Notes under the pieces: model-generated
Databases searched by the model: none
The model's input: only the letters and a program-made list of their open reading frames with translations
What the model was told of the DNA's origin: nothing
Shown here: positions 9,463 through 18,089 of the stretch, piece after piece
Position numbering within the stretch: position 1 is the first letter of the stretch
Layout of the letters: each line of letters opens with the position of its first letter
Translations under genes and position numbers: made by a program
Assembly: GCA_963704835.1 (NCBI GenBank)
Contig: CAVPHW010000003.1
Location: 62,001-126,000 of the forward strand
From: GCA-2746605 sp963704835
GTDB lineage: Bacteria > Bacteroidota > Ignavibacteria > Ignavibacteriales > Melioribacteraceae
DNA length: 64,000 nt
Direction of reading: 5' to 3'

Positions 9463-10263
9463 ATGAAAATTAAACTACAACTAGTGCTTATTTTTTTCTC
9501 AATTTTAATGATAATTGGTTGCGATAAATCAGTTACGGATCCTGAAACCAAAGAGGAAGTAAAAATTGATAATTACAAATCAGAACTTGAAAAATTATTT
9601 CCTGCTAATATTGGTAGTTCATTCACATATAGCATTGATACTATGAATACTAATACAAAGAGTTATGAAAAAATTGGCACTCGGGTATTAACTGTTGATA
9701 ATATTGTTTTGGAAAACGGATTTGACAATTTTGTTTGTAAGGAAAAATATGATTTCCTTGGAGCTGATAAACAATCAAAATTTAGAATATCTGAGAATTC
9801 TATTGATTTCTTTTATGATAGCTCAGGTGTATCTAAGTTAATTCCAGATTCTATGGATGTTGCATTATTTCTTGATGAAGCGTTTAAAGTAATTCAATAT
9901 CCATTTGCAAGTAAAACTGAGTGGGATGTGTTTAAAACGAGTGTAAATTTCGGAACATTTAAATTTAAAATCGTAACTATCACTGGTCAGTATGTTGGAG
10001 AAGAAAATCTTCAGTTGGCAGGTTTTGATAATGGAATAATGGCAAAAAAATTCAAATATTTAGTTACGATTAATATTCCAGATATAAGTAACCCGTTTGT
10101 TAGTAAGATTCAAAATTATACTGCATATGCTTGGCTTGCCGAGCAAATTGGATTAGTAAAAATTGAAGGATGTAAAATGTTTATTAACCCAATCTCTGGT
10201 AAAGGATTTAACATAGCCGATTCCAATAAAGTTATTAGGCATACTCTAACTTCATTCAACTAA
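9463..10263 (+). CDS. Lipoprotein of unknown function (paralogue 2)
   Basis: A 266-residue lipoprotein: MKIKLQLVLIFFSILMIIGC gives a signal with lipobox IIGC. It follows paralogue 1 by 28 nt and shares its whole architecture, including ELxKxFP near residue 42, KIGTRVL, VNFGTFKFK and the C-terminal RHTLTSFN. Tandem duplication is the simplest origin. I do not recognise the fold. Transcription ends at the hairpin just downstream. Its place behind two kinase genes hints at an envelope sensing or output role, but nothing in the protein shows this. Confidence 0.8.
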   Translation: MKIKLQLVLIFFSILMIIGCDKSVTDPETKEEVKIDNYKSELEKLFPANIGSSFTYSIDTMNTNTKSYEKIGTRVLTVDNIVLENGFDNFVCKEKYDFLGADKQSKFRISENSIDFFYDSSGVSKLIPDSMDVALFLDEAFKVIQYPFASKTEWDVFKTSVNFGTFKFKIVTITGQYVGEENLQLAGFDNGIMAKKFKYLVTINIPDISNPFVSKIQNYTAYAWLAEQIGLVKIEGCKMFINPISGKGFNIADSNKVIRHTLTSFN

Positions 10264-10284
10264 TAAAAAATTCTAATAGTTATT

Positions 10285-10318
10285 AATGCTGATCAATTAT
10301 AATTGGTCAGCATTTTTT
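10285..10318 (+). terminator. Rho-independent terminator
   Basis: A 14-bp stem with one G-T pair, AATGCTGATCAATT / AATTGGTCAGCATT, runs into a T run ending near 10318. Confidence 0.92.
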
Positions 10319-10342
10319 ATTTTAAATCCATTCGACTGGCAC

Positions 10343-10360
10343 GTCGATCAAATCGACCAA
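10343..10360 (+). promoter_or_regulatory. Candidate activator site, GTCGAT-N4-TCGACCAA
   Basis: GTCGATCAAATCGACCAA contains an inverted repeat GTCGAT/ATCGAC. The same 18-base frame, differing only in the four central bases, is found at 16319-16336 upstream of the DUF2202 gene. Its start lies 87 bp before the -24 element at 10430, the usual distance for a sigma-54 activator site. The likely binder is the NtrC-type regulator at 10940-12316 (inference). Confidence 0.6.
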
Positions 10361-10427
10361 TTCGTAAATTTTAGCCCTACAATTCTCTGAAAACATTCAA
10401 AAAACTACCATTAATTGCACTTTTTGT

Positions 10428-10444
10428 TTGGCATAGAATTTTCA
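10428..10444 (+). promoter_or_regulatory. Sigma-54 promoter of the 10490 gene
   Basis: TTGGCATAGAATTTTCA matches the sigma-54 pattern (TGGCAY with GG at -24, C at -12), with one -12 mismatch (TTTCA for TTGCA). Predicted start near 10455 gives a 35-nt leader with AAGGAG before ATG 10490. Confidence 0.65.
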
Positions 10445-10489
10445 ATACTTTTACCACAAAACAACAATTAACAAATAAGGAGTTACAAA

Positions 10490-10883
10490 ATGAAACGTTT
10501 AATTAATTTATCAGTAATCTTATTAGTTCTTTCTGTATTAACAAGTTCAATAATGGCTCAAGAAGAAGTTAATAATCAAGAGAGAAAAATGGTTAAAAAC
10601 CAAACTCTTCAGGGAACAAATAATCCAGGTCCAAATTGGGTAGATGCTGATGGTGATGGTATTTGCGATAATGTTGGAACCGGTACAGCTGGAAAGCAAC
10701 ATCAAAGGAGCAAATGCAAAAGGGAGTAAACAAAGTAAAGGAGCAAACAAAGGTGGATTTGGTGATGGAACTGGCGTAAGACCACAAGATGGTACTGGTT
10801 TAGGTTCTGGAGTTGGAACTGGAACAGGCGAATGTGATGGAACCGGTTCAAAAGGTAAAGTTAAAAGATCGAGCAGAAACTAA
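10490..10883 (+). CDS. Small secreted DGDG (EF-hand-like) glycine-rich protein, frameshifted
   Basis: A signal peptide (MKRLINLSVILLVLSVLTSSIMAQ) precedes a calcium-loop-like motif NWVDADGDGICDNVG. The frame then shifts near 10693 and continues as NIKGANAKGSKQ, then Gly-rich GDGTGVRPQDGTG and a basic tail (GSKGKVKRSSRN). Joined length is about 130 residues. The protein at 15634-16114 has the same plan, so the two are distant paralogues flanking the two-component system. D-x-D-G-D-G loops usually bind calcium; the basic glycine-rich tail has no assigned function. It is converging on the regulator gene, with a shared terminator between. Confidence 0.7.
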
Positions 10884-10911
10884 AATATTTAACTCTTAGA
10901 AAAAAGAGCTC

Positions 10912-10940
10912 AAAAAAGAGAAGCAATTGCTTCTCTTTTC
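10912..10940. terminator. Bidirectional terminator between the DGDG gene and the NtrC-type regulator
   Basis: A 13-bp perfect inverted repeat AAAAGAGAAGCAA / TTGCTTCTCTTTT (10914-10939) with A run on one side and T run on the other can stop transcription from both sides. Confidence 0.9.
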
Positions 10941-12316
10941 TATTTTAAATCATTTTTCATTCCTAATATTTCTATTCTAGAGCGTAAATGCCTTTCAGTT
11001 ATATCCAGTAATCGGGCTGCTGCACTTTTATTGCCATTGGTTCTACTCAATGCTTCAAGTATGATTTCTTTTTCGAAGGATTTCACTTTTGTTTCATAAC
11101 TATCCTCCAAATCTGTCGGATCAAAAAGTTTTTTCTCTGATATTTTTCCAATCTGGTTTGGCAAATCTGCTTTTGTGATATACTCACTTCGGCAAAGAAC
11201 CACAGCTCGTTCAATAATATTCTCAAGCTCACGAATGTTGCCTGGATATTCATATTTCATCAACTGATCCATAGCCTCCGAAGTTACAGATTTTACACTC
11301 TTCTCGTTAAGTTCAGAATGCTTTTTTATAAAGTGATCAACAAGAATTGGTAAATCACTTTTCCGTTGGCGCAAATTTGGGATGTGAATTGAGACAACAT
11401 TTAGGCGGTAAAACAAGTCTTCTCTAAACTCATTTGCGGAAATCATTTCTTCGAGATTACGATGAGTTGCTGTAATAATTCTTACATCAACTTTAATAGT
11501 TGTATTCCCGCCAAGTCGTTGAACTTCGCCAAACTGAATTGCGCGAAGCAACTTTATTTGTGCTTGTAGAGGTATATCTCCAACTTCATCAATAAATAAT
11601 GTTCCTCCATTTGCTTCTTCAAAACGACCAGTCCTTTGGTTTGTAGCTCCAGTATACGAACCCTTTTCATGACCAAATAATTCGCTTTCTAATAAATTCT
11701 CCGAAAGTGAAGATATATTTACTGTTACAAATGGTTTATCTTTTCTTGGACTTGCATAATGAATTGCCTTTGCAATTAGTTCTTTACCTGTTCCACTTTC
11801 ACCTCTTACCAGTACGGAGGCTTTGCTATTTGCTACTCTTCCGGCAGTATTGAGAACTTCTTCCATAATTCCACTTTCAGAAATAATTGAGTTGAATTTG
11901 AACTTCTCTTCAAGTCGTGCCTTTAGTAATCTATTCTCAGAGACTAAAAATCTCTTCTCTCTAATTCGTTCAAGCAAATTTTCTAATTCATCCAAGTCAA
12001 TAGGTTTAGGTAAATAATCATAAGCACCCGCTTTCATTATACCAACTGCATCTTCAACACTTCCATATGCAGTCATTACAACAACATCTATTTCAGGATT
12101 AAATTCCTTAACTTTTTTTAAGACAGTAAAACCATCCCATTCGGGCATTCGGTAATCTGTTAAAACCACATCGACCAAATTTATGGAAAGCAAATCAAAT
12201 CCCACTTTTCCATTTAATGATGTTAAAACTTCATACTCTCTTCTTAAAAGAAAACTTTTTAATGATTGAAGTTGGGATTCTTCATCATCTATAATTAGTA
12301 TTGATAATTTTTTCAT
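10940..12316 (-). CDS. NtrC-family sigma-54 response regulator
   Basis: A 458-residue activator: receiver (Asp54 in VVLTDYRMPEWDG), AAA+ domain (Walker A GESGTGKE, Walker B GGTLFIDEVGD, arginine-finger region FREDLFYRLNVVSI) and a Fis-type HTH (NGNKSAAARLLDITERHLRS). The sigma-54 contact loop reads GSYTGA instead of the usual GAFTGA; substituted loops are known in active members. The gene follows its kinase by 18 nt. The two GTCGAT-N4-TCGACC dyads upstream of neighbouring sigma-54 promoters are the likely targets. Related pairs (ZraSR, AtoSC type) respond to envelope or metal stress, but the signal here is not known. Confidence 0.93.
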   Translation of the reverse strand: MKKLSILIIDDEESQLQSLKSFLLRREYEVLTSLNGKVGFDLLSINLVDVVLTDYRMPEWDGFTVLKKVKEFNPEIDVVVMTAYGSVEDAVGIMKAGAYDYLPKPIDLDELENLLERIREKRFLVSENRLLKARLEEKFKFNSIISESGIMEEVLNTAGRVANSKASVLVRGESGTGKELIAKAIHYASPRKDKPFVTVNISSLSENLLESELFGHEKGSYTGATNQRTGRFEEANGGTLFIDEVGDIPLQAQIKLLRAIQFGEVQRLGGNTTIKVDVRIITATHRNLEEMISANEFREDLFYRLNVVSIHIPNLRQRKSDLPILVDHFIKKHSELNEKSVKSVTSEAMDQLMKYEYPGNIRELENIIERAVVLCRSEYITKADLPNQIGKISEKKLFDPTDLEDSYETKVKSFEKEIILEALSRTNGNKSAAARLLDITERHLRSRIEILGMKNDLK

Positions 12317-12334
12317 AAAACAAATTCTTGATTA

Positions 12335-14350
12335 TTATAGTTCTAAATTTATTGGTAGGATTATTGAAAACATCGAACCCTTGCCTTCTTCACTTTCAAC
12401 TGAGATCGTTCCAGCGTGTTCCATAATTATTTTTTGCACTATGCTTAGCCCAATACCAGTTCCTTTCGCTTTGGTTGTGTAGTATAAATTAAATATTCTA
12501 TTCTTAATATGTTCTGGAATACCACACCCGTTATCACTAACGGTTAGAATAATTTGATTGCAATCGTATCCATCAACCTGAATTAATATTTCCCCGCTTC
12601 CCTCAATAGAATCGAATGAATTTTGAACTAGGTTCATAATTGCTTGCTGAATTTGGTTTTTGTCCCAATTAACATTCCCATCCCAGTTCATTTTAATATC
12701 AATGGATACTGATTTATCATGAAGCATAGCGGAATATTGATTTTTAATTTGAGTTAATAAATCAGAAAGTAAAAATTCATTCAGCACAATTTTCTCAGGT
12801 TTAGAAAACCGTAGAAAACTATTCACTGTATCATTAATTCTTTTTACTTCATTTGCTACTAAAGAAGAAAGTGTATGATATTCTTCTTCGTCAGACTTAG
12901 GTTGAAAATCTTTTTTTAGCTGTTGTGTAATTGTGCTTATTGTATTTAGTGGGTTTCTAATTTCATGTGCAACGCCAGAAGCTAATTCACCCATGGCAAT
13001 AAGTCTTTCCTTTCTGTGCATCTGCGCTTCAATTTGCTTCTGCTTTGTTAAATCGCGTATCACTAAGATTGTATTAATTTTATTATTGTTTGAGCTAAAA
13101 GAAGATTGAGAAACTAATAAATGTTTCTTACTGCCACTAATAACAAATTCAATCGAATCCATCATTGATTCATTGTCTTTGATTAAATCATAATTTAATA
13201 TACTAGTAATTGGTTGACCTTCTACCGAAGTAAAATCTGTATTTAATAATTTACTGGCGGAAGCATTAAATAATTTTATTTTATTTTCATCGTCAAGAAC
13301 AATTACACTATCGCTAACATTATTAATTACTTGCTCTGAATATGCTTCAATTATTTTGTAATCCTTTTTTAGTAGATTAAAATTTTGCTTTACAAAAACA
13401 TAGCTAAGCAATATTGATCCAAGAATTAATAGTATTATCCCTAGAATTATTAATCTTGTAGTGCTTTTTTGTGTTAATGAATTTAGAGGATCAGTTGACA
13501 GACCCAATCTTAGCAATCCTATCAAATTATCCTTGTAAATAAATGGATGAACGGCTTCAAAAACTTCAATTGAGTCTAGTGTTGCAATTCTTGAGGTAAA
13601 CATATTGCTATGTAAAGCTTCGGTTAAAAACTGAGATTCATTAAGATCTTCTAAAAGATTTACATCGCCTGAGGCAGCAAGTATGTTGGAAGTATCCTGT
13701 AAAGCAGCATAAATAATCCCATTATTTTTTGTAACGTTTTTCAACAAAATTCCAAAGCCAATTTCTTTTCTAAAATTTAGTATATCAGCGGCATCCAAAT
13801 TAAGAACAATTGCGCTTCTATTTAATGAAGCAATAGCAATTGTATATCTATACCCCTCTTCAAAACGCGCCTCTTTAACGCCAAGAAAAAGTGTATCAGT
13901 TAATCCTTGAAAAATTGGATATAGAACATCTCTGGGGTTATATTTTTCTTCAAGGTTGCTATGTGTTTGTTCATGACTGCTGAATAACTTTTGACCATCA
14001 TTTCCCAAAATATTTATTCGATAAATAAAATTATCGTCAGCTATATTTTTTAACAAGTTGTTAGTCACTAATTTTTTTTCAAATAGAATTTTCACTAGAT
14101 TGGCATTGTTCAACAACCTACTTTTCATTTCTTTATCAATTACCTCATAAGAAAGCAAAGCAGAATGAGAAGCTGTTAGTGTTGTTTCCAAAAGTGAATG
14201 AGACTGTTCTCTCATTAATAAGTACATCTCTTTTTTACTTTGAATTAACTCTATTATTGAATAGGTGATTATTAATAATGCAACAGCCAAGAATATTAGA
14301 AGTATACTTTTTTTTGGAATTTTAGAATTGTCTTTAAGTGAAAAATTCAT
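12335..14350 (-). CDS. Membrane sensor histidine kinase, partner of the NtrC-type regulator
   Basis: A 671-residue kinase with membrane helices at about 17-38 and 307-330 enclosing a large periplasmic sensor (about 265 residues, probably Cache-like), then a PAS domain (VINNVSDSVIVLDDENKIKL), a HisKA helix with His near 459 (MGELASGVAHEIRNPLNTIS) and HATPase_c (NLVQNSFDSIEG, DNGCGIP, KGTGIGLSIVQKI). This layout is typical of sigma-54 two-component kinases such as ZraS. It is the third gene of a probable four-gene operon: DGDG secreted protein, beta-barrel, kinase, regulator. The ligand cannot be read from the sequence. Confidence 0.92.
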   Translation of the reverse strand: MNFSLKDNSKIPKKSILLIFLAVALLIITYSIIELIQSKKEMYLLMREQSHSLLETTLTASHSALLSYEVIDKEMKSRLLNNANLVKILFEKKLVTNNLLKNIADDNFIYRINILGNDGQKLFSSHEQTHSNLEEKYNPRDVLYPIFQGLTDTLFLGVKEARFEEGYRYTIAIASLNRSAIVLNLDAADILNFRKEIGFGILLKNVTKNNGIIYAALQDTSNILAASGDVNLLEDLNESQFLTEALHSNMFTSRIATLDSIEVFEAVHPFIYKDNLIGLLRLGLSTDPLNSLTQKSTTRLIILGIILLILGSILLSYVFVKQNFNLLKKDYKIIEAYSEQVINNVSDSVIVLDDENKIKLFNASASKLLNTDFTSVEGQPITSILNYDLIKDNESMMDSIEFVISGSKKHLLVSQSSFSSNNNKINTILVIRDLTKQKQIEAQMHRKERLIAMGELASGVAHEIRNPLNTISTITQQLKKDFQPKSDEEEYHTLSSLVANEVKRINDTVNSFLRFSKPEKIVLNEFLLSDLLTQIKNQYSAMLHDKSVSIDIKMNWDGNVNWDKNQIQQAIMNLVQNSFDSIEGSGEILIQVDGYDCNQIILTVSDNGCGIPEHIKNRIFNLYYTTKAKGTGIGLSIVQKIIMEHAGTISVESEEGKGSMFSIILPINLEL

Positions 14351-14440
14351 AGAGTTATAGAGTTAAATATTTTGATCAGGGAAACTACAACTTACCTTAA
14401 CACATTTGATAATATACGCATTAAGTTGAAAAACATAAAA

Positions 14441-15556
14441 CTAAAATTGATAATCGAAGTTTAGGTTAATTTGGTTTGATTTAAAATCAAACCAATAGCT
14501 GTTTGATTTGTTAACAACATTTAAGTATGACAATGAAAGAATTATTGAGCTATTAGATAGGTCAATGCTTTTTGAAAGCGATAATCCCAATAAACTTTGC
14601 TCATCATTTCTTAATGTAGCTCCATCGAATGATTCATAGTCTAAATAAATTCCTTGAGATGGATATTCTTTTTTTGTAAAAGAATATGTTCCTTTAAATA
14701 AGATTTCGGCAGGCAAAATATGAGTTAGATGAGCCGATAATGTATAGCCTTCATAACTTATTGGGTCATCAAAATACTGAGATTCATCACCGTAGATATA
14801 ATCCAATTGACGGACATATTTAGCTGTTCCACCTATAATATTTTGTTGGCTGTATTGAACTGCTAATCCGGTATTCTCAAAAATTGATTGAGCAATCCTT
14901 CCATAAAAATTAAACTGACTTGTAAACGCACTTGGTGAACTTGATTGTTCCAGACTATCTCCAATTAATGTTGGATCATTGAGGTTAGTTTCAAAGTAAT
15001 TTTTGTAATTGTAGGTTAAACCTCCAATGAACGTAGTTTTGGTCTCAAAACTTTTATTAAACATTATTCCAACTGAGCCAAGTATATTATCTAGATCATT
15101 TAAGTAACTATAATCCGTTAAACTCAAAGAAGAATTTATGAACCAGTTTATATCAGCGATAGATAATTTATATTTTAAATAACCATTATAATTTGAATAA
15201 TCATAGAGTTCGTAAACTCTATTATTTATTCTCTGTTCTAAATAAAGACCATACAAAGCGTTATCCGACGAATTCCAAAATCCAATTTGATGCCAATAAT
15301 AATTTCTATCCGCAATATCATGAAATATTGAATAGTCACTATAGTAACCAATTCCGAAAGAGTCAAAATTATATTCAGCCCCAAACTCAAGGGAACTTAT
15401 AAGTGAGGATATTGGAAGTGGGGAATGAAACGGATTATCTGCATATTCTTGAGATGTAGCAAGACTAAAATTAAGTTGACTGTGAAGTTCAATTGTTGAA
15501 AAAATAAAAATTGTAAATAGTAATTTTATTGCTCTGAGAAAATATATTTTTTTCAT
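14441..15556 (-). CDS. Outer-membrane beta-barrel protein of unknown function
   Basis: A 371-residue protein with a signal peptide (MKKIYFLRAIKLLFTIFIFS, ending ELHSQ) and alternating aromatic/polar strands throughout, closing in NLNFDYQF, the terminal phenylalanine signature for outer-membrane insertion. Strand count is high enough for a 14-16-stranded barrel. Sequence gives no family name. It lies between the DGDG secreted gene and the sensor kinase on the same strand, which suggests the barrel, the secreted protein and the signalling pair act in one envelope pathway. Confidence 0.75.
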   Translation of the reverse strand: MKKIYFLRAIKLLFTIFIFSTIELHSQLNFSLATSQEYADNPFHSPLPISSLISSLEFGAEYNFDSFGIGYYSDYSIFHDIADRNYYWHQIGFWNSSDNALYGLYLEQRINNRVYELYDYSNYNGYLKYKLSIADINWFINSSLSLTDYSYLNDLDNILGSVGIMFNKSFETKTTFIGGLTYNYKNYFETNLNDPTLIGDSLEQSSSPSAFTSQFNFYGRIAQSIFENTGLAVQYSQQNIIGGTAKYVRQLDYIYGDESQYFDDPISYEGYTLSAHLTHILPAEILFKGTYSFTKKEYPSQGIYLDYESFDGATLRNDEQSLLGLSLSKSIDLSNSSIILSLSYLNVVNKSNSYWFDFKSNQINLNFDYQF

Positions 15557-15633
15557 AAAATTTTTTTATTAAATATTGTCTAAAAAATAATTCAACCTTC
15601 AAATCAGTTAAGAATCAATTCATCCAAAACAGT

Positions 15634-16114
15634 TTAGTTACTTCCTTTTCCCTTCCTACCTTTTTGAACTCTACCATTTGATCCAGTTTCACTAACATTA
15701 TTGCTATTCCCAGCACCATTCACATTACCACTCTGTGGTCCAAAATCTTTATCATTTAACGATCCGGAGTTCCTATAACTATTTTTAACGGATTTTCCTT
15801 TTCCCATTCCAGCGTTATCATTTATTCCATCACCATCTAAATCCACAAATCCTTTTTTACCTGCGCCTAAGAAATCATCATCAAGACCATTAGGAATTCC
15901 ATCACCATCATGATCAGGTGCGTTATCATTATAACCATCACCATCTGCATCTACGAAATTTTTTCCTTTTTGGGCTTTAGCATCTATTCGCATTTCTGTA
16001 TCGGTTTTATTTTGGCTATTATTCTTCGTTTTGGTGGAATCTTGCGCAAACAAACTTGAACCAATAAATAAAAATGCTAATAAACGCTATTGATAATTGT
16101 AAATTCTTTTTCAT
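15634..16114 (-). CDS. Small secreted DGDG calcium-loop protein, frameshift in signal peptide
   Basis: From 16053 downward the frame encodes FAQDSTKTKNN, then three D-x-D-G-D-G loops (DADGDGYNDNAPDHDGDG, DLDGDGINDN) and a Gly/Asn/Lys-rich tail ending GRKGKGSN. The signal peptide begins at ATG 16114 (MKKNLQLSIAF, with GAGG upstream) and reaches the mature frame through a one-base shift near 16078; the joined protein is about 159 residues. The loops resemble thrombospondin-3/EF-hand calcium sites. It is a distant paralogue of the 10490 product and probably heads the operon with the barrel and the two-component genes. Confidence 0.72.
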
Positions 16115-16156
16115 TTCATCCTCAAAGTTTTATCACTTTTTGCTTCTTATAAGTAT

Positions 16157-16173
16157 ATAAATAATTATGCCAA
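16157..16173 (-). promoter_or_regulatory. Weak sigma-54-like promoter of the DGDG-barrel-kinase operon
   Basis: On the minus strand the bases read TTGGCATAATTATTTAT: a full -24 element but a poor -12 (TTTAT for TTGCW). It is about 45 nt before ATG 16114. Confidence 0.35.
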
Positions 16174-16318
16174 TTTCCTTGGGGAGTTTAATTACTACTC
16201 TAAAAATTTTATCAACAAATTAAGTGTCCCAATGCTCTTAATTCAACTATTTCTTTTGATTTGATTAATAGTAATAATAATGTTGCAATATATTTTGAAT
16301 TAATAATCCAACTATAAA

Positions 16319-16336
16319 GTCGATTAGCTCGACCAA
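16319..16336 (+). promoter_or_regulatory. Candidate activator site, second GTCGAT-N4-TCGACCAA copy
   Basis: GTCGATTAGCTCGACCAA matches the site at 10343-10360 in 14 of 18 bases, differing only in the four central ones. It starts 101 bp before the -24 element at 16420 and lies in the divergent region between the DGDG operon and the DUF2202 gene, so it could serve both. Confidence 0.6.
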
Positions 16337-16417
16337 AATGTCGAAATATTCTCATGAAATATTCATAATTCTATTCACTTTTAGCCTATTGGAAGGTATT
16401 GATTGTAATAATTCACT

Positions 16418-16434
16418 CTGGCATAATAATTGAA
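16418..16434 (+). promoter_or_regulatory. Sigma-54 promoter of the DUF2202 gene
   Basis: CTGGCATAATAATTGAA fits the -24/-12 pattern. The predicted start near 16445 leaves a leader of about 25 nt with GAGG before the ATG. The longer reading frame from 16399 would run through this promoter and is rejected. Confidence 0.7.
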
Positions 16435-16470
16435 TTTTCTCGTGCAACTATAAAAAACCGAGGTAAAATG

Positions 16471-17172
16471 ATGAGCAATAAAAATTATAAAATAAATGTT
16501 TTCATATTCTTTTTCTCAATATTGTTTTTACTTAGTGCATGTAATTCCCCAGTTGAATCTAATAATAATGATAACTACGATGAGGATATATCATCAATAT
16601 TAAAAGAAATGGAAAGTGGAGATTTAAGTCCGGCTGAATTGGATGGACTAGTATTTATGAGAGAAGAAGAAAAGCTTGCAAGAGATGTATATACTGTTCT
16701 TTTTAAAACTTGGAACCAAAAAATATTTAGTAATATTTCCAAAAGTGAAGAAAGACATACCAATGCGATAAAAGTGCTTCTAGAAAAGTATGATATTGAA
16801 GACCCTGTGGTAAACGATGAAATTGGAGTATTTGTAAACAGTAATCTTCAAACTCTATATGATAATTTAGTTGAACGTGGCAATTCATCTTTAATAGAAG
16901 CATTTAAAGTTGGTGCAGCAATAGAGGAAATTGATATTTTAGACCTTGAAAGAAACCTTGAATTAGTCGACAATGAGGACATTAAATTTGCCTATGAGAA
17001 TCTACTGAGAGGTTCAAGAAATCATTTAAGAGCTTTTGTTAGAAATTTGAATGCACAGGGAGTTGAGTACTCAGCTCAGTATATGGATCAAGGTGATTTT
17101 ATGACAATAATTTCCTCAGATATGGAAAAAGGAAACAAAAAGGGTAAAAGAAAAGGTAAGGGGCAAAGGTAG
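16471..17172 (+). CDS. DUF2202 ferritin-like lipoprotein
   Basis: Start at 16471 is supported by GAGG at 16460-16463 (ATG 16468 is the alternative). A signal with lipobox (FLLSAC) is followed by a DUF2202 four-helix domain of the ferritin-like fold, with the conserved metal-ligand pattern EEEKLARDVY, SEERHTNAI, AAIEEIDILDLE and RGSRNHLRAF: glutamates and histidines arranged as in di-iron proteins. The tail is basic (KGNKKGKRKGKGQR), as in the two DGDG proteins. Di-iron or other metal binding is inferred from the fold; the reaction is unknown. Its sigma-54 promoter and dyad tie it to the adjacent two-component system. Confidence 0.85.
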   Translation: MSNKNYKINVFIFFFSILFLLSACNSPVESNNNDNYDEDISSILKEMESGDLSPAELDGLVFMREEEKLARDVYTVLFKTWNQKIFSNISKSEERHTNAIKVLLEKYDIEDPVVNDEIGVFVNSNLQTLYDNLVERGNSSLIEAFKVGAAIEEIDILDLERNLELVDNEDIKFAYENLLRGSRNHLRAFVRNLNAQGVEYSAQYMDQGDFMTIISSDMEKGNKKGKRKGKGQR

Positions 17173-17202
17173 ATCTAAAATTCTATCTTTATCTTTTCAA
17201 TT

Positions 17203-17226
17203 AAACCTCCTTCGGGAGGTTTTTTT
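17203..17226 (+). terminator. Rho-independent terminator of the DUF2202 gene
   Basis: AAACCTCC-TTCG-GGAGGTTT: an 8-bp stem closed by a stable UUCG tetraloop, then T6. Confidence 0.95.
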
Positions 17227-17381
17227 ATTTAGAAAATTATTTGGATTGACTATCATTAGTATTGAATTTATATTGACGTTAGAGATTTTAATTAGATTAG
17301 CTAATGGTCAAATAACCTTCATTTATTGCCAGAATTTAATTAGATTTCGGTTTATTATTTTATTTAGATTATTCTTATTTT

Positions 17382-18080
17382 ATGATATATAAATCAGTCC
17401 TTTTTATACTAATGGCAATAGTTATAATTGCCGGATTTTCCATGCCCATTGTACCAAGTCCTTCTGTATGGTATGAAATTCCACTTATCCCCGGCTTAGA
17501 AGAAAAAGCAAAAATTATCTTCTTTCATGTTCCAACTGCTTGGCTTTCTGTAATTGCATTTCTTATGGCAATGATTTATGGAATTAAATACCTAAGAAAG
17601 CAAAATATGGATGATGATGCTAAATCTAGCGCAGCACTTCAACTTGGAATGATTTTTACAATTTTAGCAACAGTTACAGGCTCAATTTGGGCAAAATTTA
17701 CCTGGGGAGCTTTTTGGCATTGGGATCCAAGAGAAACTAGCATATTCATCCTTCTGTTAATTTACGGTTCTCTTTTTGCTTTAAGGTCTGCTGTTGAAAA
17801 TGAAGATAAACGTGCTAAACTCTCTGCCGTTTATTCTATTATAGCCTTCTTAACAGTTCCATTCTTCATTTTTATTATGCCTAGAATCATGACTGGATTA
17901 CATCCTGGATCTGCAAATGATGATAACTTAGGACCTGTTGTAGATTTTAAAATGAATGGTACCATGCAGGTTGTTTTTTATCTCTCATTAACTGCTTTTA
18001 CTATGTTTTATTATTGGATGTGGAAACTTGGTTATAAATCCATAATAATAAAAGATAGATTACTTAGAAAAAATATTTAA
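17382..18080 (+). CDS. ccmC: CcmC, haem-handling protein of cytochrome c maturation
   Basis: A 232-residue integral membrane protein with six hydrophobic segments and the tryptophan-rich WWD motif (WGAFWHWDPRETSIFILLL) flanked by conserved histidines (FFHVPTAW, TGLHPGSAN). CcmC presents haem to CcmE in System I cytochrome c maturation. It is the first gene of ccmC-ccmD-ccmE-ccmF, with short or overlapping junctions. No ccmA or ccmB lies in the window, so the ABC part must be elsewhere or absent. Upstream, 17227-17381 holds no gene and no clear promoter. Confidence 0.94.
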   Translation: MIYKSVLFILMAIVIIAGFSMPIVPSPSVWYEIPLIPGLEEKAKIIFFHVPTAWLSVIAFLMAMIYGIKYLRKQNMDDDAKSSAALQLGMIFTILATVTGSIWAKFTWGAFWHWDPRETSIFILLLIYGSLFALRSAVENEDKRAKLSAVYSIIAFLTVPFFIFIMPRIMTGLHPGSANDDNLGPVVDFKMNGTMQVVFYLSLTAFTMFYYWMWKLGYKSIIIKDRLLRKNI

Positions 18081-18089
18081 GGAATTTTC

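Noticed and set aside
10547..10787. Two minus-strand frames over the DGDG gene
   Set aside because: They are antisense to the signal peptide and calcium loop of a recognisable gene and have no motif of their own.
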